A stretch of DNA of 64,000 nt. Source: Cryphonectria parasitica EP155 (taxonomy: Eukaryota; Ascomycota; Sordariomycetes; Diaporthales; Cryphonectriaceae). The stretch is taken from contig NW_024468915.1 in NCBI RefSeq assembly GCF_011745365.1, positions 1,156,653 through 1,220,652 on the forward strand. Direction: 5' to 3'. A program made the position numbers and the translations under genes. Shown here one piece after another: positions 53,696 to 64,000 of the stretch. Position 1 is the first letter of the stretch; the number at the start of each line of letters is the position of its first letter. A model generated the notes under the pieces. That model was given only the letters and a program-made list of their open reading frames with translations. It did not search any database and was not told the DNA's origin.

Positions 53696-54972
53696 CTATG
53701 TTGTTCCGCCACCCTGCTGTCTCCTGACCCGCCGCTGACCATCGGCGGCCATCGCTGCCAGTCTGCTGGTATATCCTGTCAACTGTAGAGAATAGGCTGC
53801 CGTACTGGAACCGCTGGTGCTATCCACGACCAATGTGCGAAGCGCGTGCACGACATGGAAATTGGCCAACAGACCGTTTCCAGACATCAGCACGTCCACC
53901 AAGCTCGGCCTGTCCGGTCCGTCGTCCTCAGAATGTGAGCCAGCCATTGTTCTCAATATTCGCTGGTATCGAGCCTCTAAAATACCAGATGCTCCGCCGT
54001 TGTCGTCTGTTGTAGCTGAAGGGTTTCGACTATTTGTTAATGGTCGCATCTCGATGTTGTTTGTGTCGTCCGCGCCGAGCGGATCGTCCCTCATGATACC
54101 TCGCTCCTCCGAGTCTAGATCCTGTCTCGATGCCTGTGCCCCTGTTACGAGGTCGACGGCCGCCGTGGGCACACCAAGTGGTGTGGTAGTGTTCGCGCTC
54201 TTGGGAAACCCACCGGCAGACACTCTCCGCAGCGTGATTTCGATCTGCTTGAGGCGGTCCTTCTCCACCGAGACTGCGCACATTATGCACTGCAGCAAAA
54301 GTATCAAGCAGTCGAGGAGTAAGAGGCCAAGCCTGGATGTGGGAGCCTTCTGCCCAATGAAGTCGATGATGACGCCCCCGTGCAGGTAGCCACGCATGGT
54401 CTCACTTCCTTGAGGGAGTGAAAATATGAGATGGGAGAGAATGCACAGTATGTTGGAGGCGAGTATGGTGTATATCTGCGGTCGGGGCGCAGGCACGAGT
54501 TTGAGAAAGTCCTCGGGTTTTGGTGTCAGGTACAAGTACTGGATGGATGAGCGCAGGACTAGGCGCGCGAAGGAACAACTTTTGTGAGCGAAACAACGTC
54601 AGAACGGACATATACACATACACACACACAGAGAGGCACATCGCCAGGGGAGACAACTTCGTGGAAAGGTCTCACGACATACTCCATATAGTACAGTGCA
54701 CATAGCTCGGCGAAGACGACGACATCCAGGCTGCTCATGAGGTGCGTCATGAACTCGAGCTTCTTAGCGATGCCAGCCTTGGCCCGTCGCACCCGGGAGG
54801 ACGTCCGCCGCCGACCATCACGGCGCGCGGCTCCTCTTGATCTCTCGACGAATGCCTGTTGACTTGATCCCTCACCGGCGTTATCGTCGTCCTGGGAGCC
54901 GGCATCGCTGTCGTTCTCGTCGCGTGCTGGCAAGCGGGCCGTGTCGCTCGCTGCTGTGGGATCATCGTTCAT
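53696..54972 (-). CDS. DUF1746 membrane protein, probable Dsc E3 ligase complex subunit 4
   Basis: 390 aa from exons 54972-54683 and 54578-53696. The 104-nt intron (GTATGT...AAAAG, branch TCTGAC) joins LCALYYMED to CSFARLVLRSSIQYLYLTPK in frame. A polar, acidic and then Arg-rich head (1-70) precedes KKLEFMTHLMSSLDVVVFAE. Hydrophobic segments are IYTILASNILCILSHLIFSL and APTSRLGLLLLDCLILLLQC, so two or three membrane spans are likely. The C-terminal half is polar with a late conserved-looking block (SLVDVLMSGNGLLANFHVV). The DUF1746 pattern matches fungal Dsc4/DscD, a subunit of the Golgi Dsc ubiquitin ligase that activates the SREBP homologue. Family call fairly sure; complex membership is by homology. 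Confidence 0.8.
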
Positions 54973-55509
54973 AGCTCCGCCGCATCTGATGAAGGAGGCT
55001 TTCTCGGATTAGATGGGATGATGTAGGCTTTACATGTTATGATGTGGCGTCTAGAGGATGGGAGAGCTAGCCGTCGATAGGTAGGCGGAGGTGAGCAAAG
55101 GTTGGGTGGTGGCTCGCGCAGATGTGTCCGTGTACGCACGCAGCGTTGAGTTGGAAAGGATAGAGTTGGACTGACGCTGCCGGAAGGAAGACGTCAATGT
55201 CGCTTGGCTAAGAGCAACAATTATGGGCTACGGCCGGGCGCTAAGGGCTTTGGGCCGCTGCACAAACAGAAGCATGCGGTGGACGGTAGTGGGCTGCTCC
55301 AGCGGGGGTTGTTCAGGCTAGAGCCCTTGGTGGGGCATTGGGCTCTGCAGGGTTCAGCGGGCTGCTGCTGCAAAGCGAATTGTTTGACTGCCCCTCCTCG
55401 TTTGTTGCTGTGACTCAAATTCCCGTTCGGAGCCCCTCGCAACCATACCAACACTTCCACCGTGCCCTCGTCACAGAAATCGATTCTGCGCTCGACGATA
55501 AATCTCAAC
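54973..55509. promoter_or_regulatory. Divergent promoter region, dsc4-like gene / PheRS alpha
   Basis: 537 bp between opposite starts. GC-rich segments such as GGCTACGGCCGGGCGCTAAG (55226-55245) are present. No assigned element. Confidence 0.45.
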
Positions 55510-57110
55510 ATGGCGACTTCAGGGGACCTGACAATGGAGGTTCTCCAGGCTCTGTCCAAGACATCCCCGATCCAGTCCCAGGAGGCTTTCCCCCAGTCGT
55601 CCTTCGGCGAGCTCAAGGCAGCCCTCGACCGTCTCGCCTCGAGATCTATGGTCACATACGAACAGATTGAGAAGGATGATGCTGTACTTGAGCCAGAGGC
55701 AGAGCAGATCGTCGCCAATGGCAGTCACGAGGCCCGGGTGTTTGAGGCCCTGCGCCAGGCCGTGGAGGGGCTCAGCGTGCAGGACCTAGAAAAGACGATT
55801 GGTGACAAAAATGTGACCAAGGTCGGCCAGGGCAAGGCCTTCAAGGAGAAGTGGATATCCAAGACGAGCGATGGCAAGCTTAAGGCTTCTGTGAGTATCT
55901 TCCCCCTATAAGGCCGGGCTGGGCAGGCTTAGGGGCGCGAGGCTGATTGTATACACAGGTGGACTCTATTCAGGATGTCACTCGGGAACAGCTGCAGACG
56001 ATCAAGGACACGCGTGCCCACCCCAACGCCAAGGTCGTCACCGACCTCAAGAAGCGTAAGCTCGTCAGGCTACAGAAGGTCATCCATTTTAAAATACAAA
56101 AGGGCGACAAGTTCGCACTCGAGATAACGAAGGAGGAGACGGACCTGACGGCCGACATGCTGCAGTCCGGAGCGTGGAAGTCAGCAACCTTCAAGCCCTA
56201 CAATTTCAAAGCCCTGGGCGCAGACCAGCACGCAGGAGCACTCCACCCCCTCAACAAGGTGCGGTCCGAGTTCCGTCAGATTTTCTTCGAGATGGGTTTC
56301 GAGGAGATGCCTACCAACAAGTTCGTCGAGTCGGGCTTCTGGAACTTCGACGCCCTCTTCGTCCCACAACAACATCCCGCCCGTGACCTGCAAGATACCT
56401 TCTACATCTCAGACCCAAAGCGCGCCGACCCGCCGAGGGCCACGTCGCCGGATGACAAGGCCGACTATAAGACGTATTGGGAGAACGTCAGGGCGGTGCA
56501 CGAGAACGGCAAGTTTGGCTCGATTGGTTACAGATACCCTTGGTCGGAGGAGGAGTCGTTGAGGCTGGTGCTGCGCACACACACGACGGCCATCTCGACG
56601 GCCATGCTGCACAAGCTGGCGCAGCAGAAGGGCCCTGACGGCCGGCCACCACCCGCCCGGTACTTCTCAATTGACAGAGTGTTCCGCAATGAGACGGTGG
56701 ACGCAACACATCTTGCCGAGTTTCACCAGGTTGAGGGTGTGATTGCGGACTATGGCCTGACGCTGGGTGGGCTGATGGAGTTCATGGAGATCTTCTTCAA
56801 CAAGATGGGCATCACAGATCTCAAGTTCAAGCCCGCCTACAACCCGTACACTGAGCCGAGTATGGAGATCTTCAGCTACCACAAGGGCCTGAATAAGCTG
56901 GTCGAGATTGGCAACAGCGGCATGTTCCGACCCGAGATGCTGGAGGCCATGGGCCTGCCCAAGGACCTAAGGGTCTACGGTTGGGGCCTGAGTCTGGAGA
57001 GACCGACCATGATCAAGTACGGCATCTCTAATATCCGTGAGCTGTTGGGCCACAAGGTGGACCTCAACTTCATCGAGCGGAATCCTGCTGTTCGTCTAGA
57101 TAAAAATTAG
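55510..57110 (+). CDS. frs2: Phenylalanyl-tRNA synthetase alpha subunit, cytosolic
   Basis: Catalytic subunit of the alpha2-beta2 class II enzyme that charges tRNA-Phe. Exons 55510-55890 and 55959-57110 give 510 aa, the cytosolic fungal size, with no presequence. The N-terminal winged-helix modules (1-190) include [20 protein letters not shown]. The catalytic domain begins [20 protein letters not shown]. Motif 2 is [20 protein letters not shown] with FHQVEGVI, and motif 3 is [39 protein letters not shown] lies between them. All class II landmarks are present. An open frame starts 48 bases earlier, but [13 protein letters not shown] is the natural N-terminus. Confidence 0.95.
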
Positions 57111-57623
57111 AAGGCAACAATGTATAGATGATCAGTACAAAAGCGGCAGTCAAAAGTTTTCCTCCAAAAGAAAAGAGATGGGATTCGGCGCGAGCATACG
57201 AATAAGGTTCTTGCTAGACTCGGTGTTCTTCCTTCCGGAGTAGCAGCACTTTATTTTGAGCAGTATCTTGAGAGCTATCAAGGTTGTGTCTGTGAAGAGG
57301 AGTTTCTAAGAAGAAGAGAGAAAGATAAAGCAGCAGTGACCAGATCCAGTACCCCCCCCCCCCCCGGGTTTCTTCAAGGACCTCGGCAGGGAGCTCAACA
57401 TATTCATTGTTCTAATTCATGAACACAGCCTCCAAAGGGAACTTGCTTGAAGTTTGTGAATGGATTTTTCCGTTTCAGGTGTTGCCCAAATGTAAAATAT
57501 GCATGGACAGCCTTTGGTCCGCATGGGCCAAAAGGGTTAAGAGATTATACAGGTGCGTGCAACTGATCCTAGCTGATTCTTTGCTAACATAGCAATATAA
57601 GCTGGTATTTTCAACTCATAAGC
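57111..57623. other. Intergenic, PheRS 3' flank to 5S rRNA
   Basis: 513 bp with C14 at 57352-57365. No other signal seen. Confidence 0.5.
57352..57365. repeat. C14 homopolymer
   Basis: Fourteen consecutive C, about 240 bases past the PheRS stop codon. Confidence 0.9.
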
Positions 57624-57742
57624 ACATACGACCATAGGTAGTGGAGAACTTGGGATCCCGTCTGCTCTCCCCTAAATAAGCCACTAACCGCCGGATTAGT
57701 AGTTAAGTGGGTGACCATTAGCGAATACCCGGTGTTGTATGT
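57624..57742 (+). rRNA. 5S ribosomal RNA, single dispersed copy (divergent or possibly pseudogene)
   Basis: 119 nt that reads as a fungal 5S rRNA. It starts ACATACGACC and ends GGTGTTGTATGT, which pair fully as helix I, and is followed by five T at 57742-57746 (Pol III stop). Internal matches to the family are GGGATCCCGTCTGCTCTCC, AAGCCACTAACCGCCGG and ATTAGTAGTTAAGTGGGTGA. Helix II pairs TAGTGG with CCACTA. In helix V the usual GTTGG/CCAGC is GTTAA/TTAGC, still paired. A single dispersed copy is normal for Sordariomycetes. Whether it is expressed is unclear: changes fall inside the internal promoter, but structure is kept. Confidence 0.88.
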
Positions 57743-57746
57743 TTTT
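57742..57746 (+). terminator. RNA polymerase III T-run terminator of 5S gene
   Basis: TTTTT directly at the 3' end of the 5S sequence, the standard Pol III stop signal. Confidence 0.8.
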
Positions 57747-58809
57747 GCAATTTTGTGTTTTCGTTACTGTCTTCGATCTCACCAGTCATTGGCTTTTTTG
57801 TTTTATTTTATCTTTGTTGTTTCTTTATTCCTACTTTTCTCCTTTCTCTCTCGTCTTCTTTTCATTCATTTTTTTTTGTCTGGGGGAGGGGGGTTGCCTT
57901 TGCTCTTATCAAATTTTGCGCTACAGCTCTTTGGGTTCCTGTCGATTGGCAATGGCTCTGGAGCCATCAGTTGAGAATGTTGCTGGGCTTGCCTGGGCAA
58001 CAGTGAAATGCTCAATGCTTAGCAAGGATTTCATTCTTGTGTTGCAGTGTCTTGGGCACGAGTACAACTGTTTCCCTTTTATTCAACCGCCATGCTTACA
58101 TCGACTTTCATTTGCGGGTTGCGGCACGTAGCGAGCAGAATTCCGTCATTGCCCCAGTTCTCAATCTCGATTACCGAATTCAGATAGCTGCAGCTACTGT
58201 GTACTTCAGTGCTCCGGACATCGGCCTTACCTCGCAAGCGCTATGCAGCTTGAAGGTCAAAATTTTTAATATCCTAAATTTTTTATTACCTCTGTCGTCC
58301 TACCTAAGCACCAAAGGAGCAGAGGCTCACAGACTCCCCCATGACTCTTCGACCTGAGGTATGGGCTGTCTAACGGGAAAAGGCTAGTGACCAGCGAAAA
58401 AAAAAATGAAGATCAACAACTTGAGAGGAGAGAAAGTGGATGGGGACGATGGAGTAGTAAAAAAGAAAAAGAGTCATGAATGGTTCTTGGATCGACGGCG
58501 CCGTATACACAGTTCCAAGCTGAGCCAGCAAGGAAAGCAGATCGGAGCTTTTCGTTATCTTATCATTGCGACCAGGGTCCTTTATTTCCTTTCTGATCGT
58601 AAAATCTTAGCGGGCACTGGCGGGGTCTCGTATGAATCACAGCCTTTTGACTACTTTAAATTCAGCCTCGACAACTCGTCAATTGGGCGTAAAGAGAGGG
58701 CGGAAACGGTGACCTGAGCTTCCACCGGTACATTATTGCGGTCCTTCGCCGTTGCGCGCCGTCTCCCACCTCCCTCCTCCTCAACAGCTCAGCTCCCCTC
58801 CTTCCAACC
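57743..58809. other. Intergenic, 5S rRNA to cpa2
   Basis: About 1.1 kb. T-rich low complexity at 57785-57885, then unremarkable DNA and a pyrimidine-rich leader (CTCCCACCTCCCTCCTCCTC, near 58773) before cpa2. No gene supported. Confidence 0.5.
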
Positions 58810-61800
58810 ATGGCGCCGACCATGTCCTTGGGAGGTCCATTGCGAGCTCCCGCCCTCCTCCGACATGGTCGCCGGCTCCCAGTTCCTGCCACGCAGTCGA
58901 TCAGGGCCTTCACAGCGGCGAGTACCAATGCTGTCAACAGAATACCTGCCCAGACCAGGCAATCTCTCCAGAAGAGGAATTTCATGACCACCGCCCGATG
59001 TCTTGCGACCGCGGCTGCCCAGTCCGCGCCCAACCCGCAGGCCTACATCCAGAGCGGTGTGGTCAAGCCCAAGGAGATTGTTGATGTGAAGAAAGTGCTG
59101 GTCATTGGCTCTGGTGGTCTGGCCATTGGTCAGGCTGGAGAGTTTGACTACTCCGGTTCGTTTGCTGGCACCCTTCTCAAGTAGCTGTGATCACCAAGCT
59201 ATCAGGAGCTGTTGGAGCGGTGACGGATGAGTCACGCACTGCCTAGTACGACGAGAAACTTGAGTGCTGACTATGATGGATAAACTATACAGGCTCACAA
59301 GCTCTGAAGGCACTGAAGGAGGCAGGCGTCAAGTCTGTTCTGATCAACCCGAACATCGCCACCATCCAGACCAACCACTTCATCGCCGACGAGATCTACT
59401 ACCGTATGTGCGCCCCTTGTTGGCCTTGGCGCCATAACTCCGCCTATTTGCCCCCTCCAATGGACTTGCTTGATACAATGCGACGCTCTGAAGCGCTTTG
59501 TGGCCCTGCGCAAAGGCTGGCAGAAGGCCAAATGCTGACATTGAACCATCCCCAACAGTCCCCGTCACCCCCGAATACGTCACCTACGTGATCGAGCGTG
59601 AAAAGCCTGATGGCATCTTCCTCTCCTTTGGTGGGCAGACCGCCCTGAACCTCGGTGTCCAGATGCAGCGTCAGGGACTGTTTGAGAAGTACGGCGTCAA
59701 GGTGCTGGGAACCAGTGTCCGGACACTTGAGCTTAGCGAGGACCGTGACCTCTTCGCCAAGGCTTTGGAGGAGATCAACATCCCCATCGCAAAGTCTATT
59801 GCTGTCAACACCGTCGAAGAGGCGCTTGATGCCGCCAAGAACATCGGATATCCCATCATCGTCCGTGCCGCGTATGCTCTTGGTGGTCTCGGTTCCGGTT
59901 TCGCCAACAATGAGGAGGAGCTCCGTAACATGGCCGCTCGATCATTGACGCTCTCGCCTCAGATCCTGGTTGAGAAGTCCCTCAAGGGCTGGAAGGAAGT
60001 GGAATATGAAGTCGTCCGGGACGCCAACAACAATTGCATCACCGTGTGCAATATGGAAAACTTCGATCCTCTCGGCATTCACACGGGTGACTCCATCGTC
60101 GTTGCGCCCAGTCAGACCCTGAGTGATGAGGAGTATCATATGCTCCGTTCGGCTGCCATCAAGATTGTTCGTCACCTGGGCGTCGTTGGCGAGTGCAATG
60201 TTCAATATTGCCTGCAGCCCGACGGCCTGGACTACAGGGTCATTGAAGTCAACGCCCGTCTCTCACGGTCCTCTGCTCTCGCCTCTAAGGCCACTGGATA
60301 TCCTCTTGCGTACACTGCAGCGAAAATCGGCCTTGGACACAGTCTGCCTGAGCTCCCCAACGCCGTGACCAAGACCACTACTGCGAACTTCGAGCCGTCG
60401 CTGGATTACATAGTCACCAAGATTCCTCGATGGGATCTCTCCAAGTTCCAACACGTCAAGCGCGACATCGGCAGCGCTATGAAGTCAGTTGGCGAGGTGA
60501 TGGCTATCGGCCGTACCTTTGAGGAGTCCTTCCAGAAGGCCATTCGCCAGGTCGACCCCAAGTTTGTTGGTTTCCAGGGTGACAAGTTCGCCGACCTGGA
60601 CTACGAGCTGCAGAACCCGACCGATCGTCGCTGGCTGGCCGTCGGCCAAGCCATGCTGCACGAGAACTACACCGTTGACAGGGTCCACGACCTGACCAAG
60701 ATCGACAAGTGGTTCTTGCACAAGCTGCAAAACATTGTGGACTGCACCAGGGAGCTCCAGTCAGTGGGCAGCCTTGAGGGCCTCAAGAAGGACCTGGTGA
60801 TGAAGTCCAAGAAGATGGGTTTCTCGGACAAGCAGATCGCCCACACCGTGAACAGCACAGAGGACAAGGTCCGCGCCCTTCGTTTGCAGTACGGCATCAG
60901 GCCATGGGTCAAGAAGATTGACACTCTTGCTGCTGAGTTCCCTGCCGACACGAACTACCTGTATACCACATACAATGCCTCAACTCACGACGTGACCTTT
61001 GAGGATAAGGGTACTATCATCCTGGGCAGTGGAGTGTACCGCATCGGTAGCTCTGTTGAGTTTGACTGGTGTGCTGTGAGTGCTACTCAGGCTCTGCGAA
61101 AGATGGGTCACAAGACCGTCATGATCAACGTAAGTTATTGGATCCCTTCTTTTCTACATGACCGACAGCACACAGGTCCATAATGGCTAACTCGTATTTT
61201 ACTCGAACCCAAAAAGTATAACCCCGAGACCTACAGGTAAGCATCAAGCCCTACTATACCAGCGGCCCATATTTGTGTGTACATATTGTATTGACAGGGT
61301 TATAGTACCGACTTCGATACCGCTGATAAGCTGTACTTTGAAGAGTTAAGCTATGAGCGCGTTATGGATATCTACGAACTCGAATCTGCTAGCGGCGTTG
61401 TTGTCTCCGTCGGAGGCCAGCTGCCTCAGAACATTGCTCTCCGTCTCCAGGAGGCTGGAGGTGCTAACGTTCTCGGCACTGACCCCAAGGACATCGACAA
61501 GGCCGAGGACCGTCAAAAGTTCTCTGCCATCCTGGATAGCATTGGTCTCGACCAGCCTGCATGGAAAGAGTTGACCTCGGTCAAGGAGGCTGAGAACTTT
61601 GCTGAGCAGGTTGGCTACCCTGTGCTCGTCCGCCCCAGCTATGTCCTGTCCGGTGCTGCCATGACGGTCATCCGAAGCAAGGATGAGCTCAAGGATAAGC
61701 TGGAGGCCGCCAGCAATGTTTCGCCCGACCACCCCGTCGTCATCAGCAAGTTCATCGAGGGCGCTCAAGAAATTGACGTCGACGGTGTCGCATCCGAAGG

Positions 61801-62863
61801 CAAGCTGATCGTGCACGCCGTCAGCGAGCACGTCGAGCAGGCCGGTGTTCACTCTGGTGACGCTACCCTGGTGCTCCCTCCCACTACGCTAGATGAGACC
61901 ACCATGGGACGTGTCAAGGAGATTGCTGAAAAGGTCGCGAAGGCCTGGAACATCACTGGGCCTTTCAACATGCAGATCATCAAGGCCGAGGACCCTGAGG
62001 GTGGCGAGCCACAGCTCAAGATTATCGAGTGCAACCTTCGTGCCTCTCGATCCTTCCCCTTTGTCAGCAAGGTTCTTGGCACCAACTTCATTGACGTGGC
62101 CACCAAGGCCCTTGTCGGTGAGGATGTCCCTGCTCCCACCGACCTGATGGCTGTCAAGCGCGATTACCTTGCGACCAAGGTTCCGCAATTCTCATGGACC
62201 CGCCTGGCCGGTGCTGACCCCTTCCTCGGTGTGGAAATGGCTTCCACGGGTGAGATGGCCTGCTTCGGCAAGGACCTGGTCGAGGCATACTGGACATCTC
62301 TGCAGTCTGCCATGAACTTCCGTGTGCCCGAGCCCGGCGAGGGTCTGCTGTTTGGCGGTGAACTCAAGAAGGAGTGGTTGACCAAGATCATCGACTACGT
62401 GTCTCCTCTTGGCTATAAGCTGTACGCTGCGGACAAGGAGGTCAAGCAGTTCCTCGAGTCGACGGCCAAGAACAAGGTGAACGTCGAGGTGATCGAGTTC
62501 CCCAAGGAGGACAAGAGAGCCCTCCGTGAGGTGTTCAAGAAGTATGACATCCGTGGTGTCTTCAACCTTGCCCGTGCCAGGGGCAAGACGGTCATGGATG
62601 TGGACTATGTGATGCGTCGGAATGCGGTCGACTTTGGTGTCCCGCTGTTCATGGAGCCTCAGGTACGTCTTTTTTCTATCCCTCTCTGGCCTTTTTCCCC
62701 CTTCTCGTGCCCAAACCCACCATTATGGAATACGAGCTGATATTGATCTCTTCAGACTGCTATCCTCTTTGCTCAATGCATGAGCGAGAAGCTTCCCCGG
62801 CCCGAGGGTATCCCGCCCGAGGTTCGCCGGTGGTCCGAGTTCCTCCAAGGAAAGCCTCTATAG
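58810..62863 (+). CDS. cpa2: Carbamoyl-phosphate synthase, arginine-specific, large subunit (mitochondrial)
   Basis: Makes carbamoyl phosphate for arginine synthesis from glutamine-derived ammonia, bicarbonate and two ATP, in complex with the small subunit. Six exons: 58810-59155, 59293-59403, 59559-61129, 61217-61236 (only 20 nt), 61306-62662 and 62756-62863, giving 1170 aa. The presequence (about 1-70) is rich in Arg, Ala and Ser. The first synthetase half has [54 protein letters not shown] and [20 protein letters not shown]. The second half has [56 protein letters not shown] and [16 protein letters not shown]. The C-terminal MGS-like domain closes the protein. A single CPSase large chain without fused glutaminase or ATCase domains marks the arginine-specific form (Neurospora arg-3 type). 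Confidence 0.95.
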
Positions 62864-64000
62864 ATTTGAATCAAAAACCAAATATGGCTTTCTGATGTGT
62901 AAGGTTATCAAATGTGGGGAGGCCCAGCCACCTTGGTCTGTTTCAACTGGCGTTGATGGGCTTTTGTTGTCATTGCGTTCATGTATGTGTATTTAAGGCG
63001 GGTTAACTGAGGAAAGGAGGGGAGGAAAAGAGGAGAGAAAAAAAAATCAAAACAAACAAGGAAAATGCCACGCAAGGGTCATCCTCCTGCCTTGTTAGAG
63101 GCATCTTGAAGGACGTGTGGATTTTGGGGGACAGAGGGAGGACCTTTTCAAAGGATTTGGGCTTTAGTCCTGGTTTTGTGATGGAAGGAAAAAAAGATAG
63201 ATCTGGTGTTTGAGGCTATCAAAAGTCAAAGCGTTTTTTCCCTTCTTTTTAATTTACACTTCCTTCCCGCAAGCAGGATTGTAATAAGACAGAAGACATT
63301 TCAATGGCCTTTCTCTTTGTACCTATGTCTTGAAAGATGCCGTTTGAAGGTGCGTTGTGTTAATCCATTTCCCTTCACATCTCTCTCATCGGGCAAAAGG
63401 AAGAGATTGCCATATACATGTAAAAACAATACAAGTACTGCGGACAAGCGGCGTCGAGAAAGTGCAGCTTCCATAAGTGAGGCCATAGCAAAGTGACCTC
63501 CGGCTTCGCCTTGAGTTGTGGACGTTGGCGGCAGTGCCTCTCATTGCCACATTGCCATGCGCCATAATTGCCCCCGATCTTGCCTCACTGAAAAGGTAAG
63601 AGACAAAGTTTATGTAGAAGTCATAATTCACACTCTGATTTGCTATGCCGAAATTCTCCGAGCCTTGGGACTCGTAGTGCCGCTGCAGCGGTATGGCAAC
63701 TAAAAAGTACACGCTCTATCACGTCGATAGGGTTTTTGTTTTGTCTGATTGCCGCCCATTTCCCCCTGCCCCTCCACCCATCAAACACTCAGCGCATCCA
63801 TCCATCAGTTCATTTGAGCAACGAACAGAGACCAAAGAAGAGCCCTGCCCCAACATCATCAAGCCTGATGAAGCTTGAGCTGGTTTGATTCGCTTCTTCC
63901 CAAAGTCACAGCTGCTCAATCTGATAAACTCGAAAACCAACTGTTGCCTTACTCGGTGAAATGATCAATGTCGGGAGACTGGGAGGGTTGGATCTGAAAT
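62864..64000. other. Intergenic right end
   Basis: 1.1 kb downstream of cpa2 to the window end. Purine-rich low complexity near 63012-63062; no gene, repeat or RNA recognised. Confidence 0.5.

Noticed and set aside
57711..58131. Phe/Leu-rich open frames downstream of the 5S gene
   Set aside because: They are translations of a T-rich low-complexity stretch and start inside the 5S rRNA sequence.

Overview
The window is nuclear DNA of a filamentous ascomycete, most likely a Sordariomycete. The evidence is short introns (about 55-155 nt) with GT-AG ends and CTRAC-type branch sites, well-spaced single genes on both strands, fungal-only families, an Erg26/Lrg1/Sec66/Dsc4-type gene set, and a lone dispersed 5S rRNA gene as in Neurospora relatives. 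I cannot name the genus. Nothing looks prokaryotic, viral or plasmid-like, and I found no intact transposon, tRNA or CRISPR array.

Layout, left to right. 0-9 kb: a left-truncated Prp5 spliceosomal DEAD-box helicase (-), a two-box mitochondrial HMG protein (+), an unknown fungal protein (-) and the sterol C-3 dehydrogenase Erg26 (+). 9.6-18.6 kb: three minus-strand genes, namely the LIM/RhoGAP regulator Lrg1 with more than 2 kb of non-coding upstream DNA, a multi-pass alpha/beta-hydrolase-like protein whose nucleophile position is Gly, and a small conserved unknown. 18.6-20.9 kb is a gene desert. 21-29 kb: a proline-rich unknown (+), an eight-exon UBE2Z-like tandem E2 (-), Rfc2 (+) and a coiled-coil unknown (-). 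29-44.7 kb: four plus-strand genes, namely single-exon Brr2, a PWWP/LEDGF-like chromatin protein, Orc3 and a small unknown. 45-57 kb: Sec66 (-), Npl4 (+), a mitochondrial PPR-type protein (-), Rcl1 (+), a DUF1746/Dsc4 protein (-) and cytosolic PheRS alpha (+). 57.6 kb: 5S rRNA. 58.8-62.9 kb: the arginine-specific carbamoyl-phosphate synthase large subunit. The last 1.1 kb is non-coding.

The genes are mostly housekeeping and do not form one pathway. They cover splicing (Prp5, Brr2), DNA replication (Rfc2, Orc3), ER and ubiquitin functions (Sec66, Npl4, Dsc4, UBE2Z-like E2), rRNA and translation (Rcl1, PheRS, 5S), mitochondria (HMG, PPR, Cpa2) and sterol synthesis. Many lie in divergent pairs sharing 0.4-1 kb promoters. 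Exon coordinates were derived by hand from splice signals and reading-frame continuity.

I did not find a convincing new multi-gene system. The most notable items are the tandem E2, whose second domain has lost the HPN Asn; its extreme splicing (a 12-nt exon and a GC-AG intron); the 5S copy with paired helix changes; and the Ser-to-Gly hydrolase.
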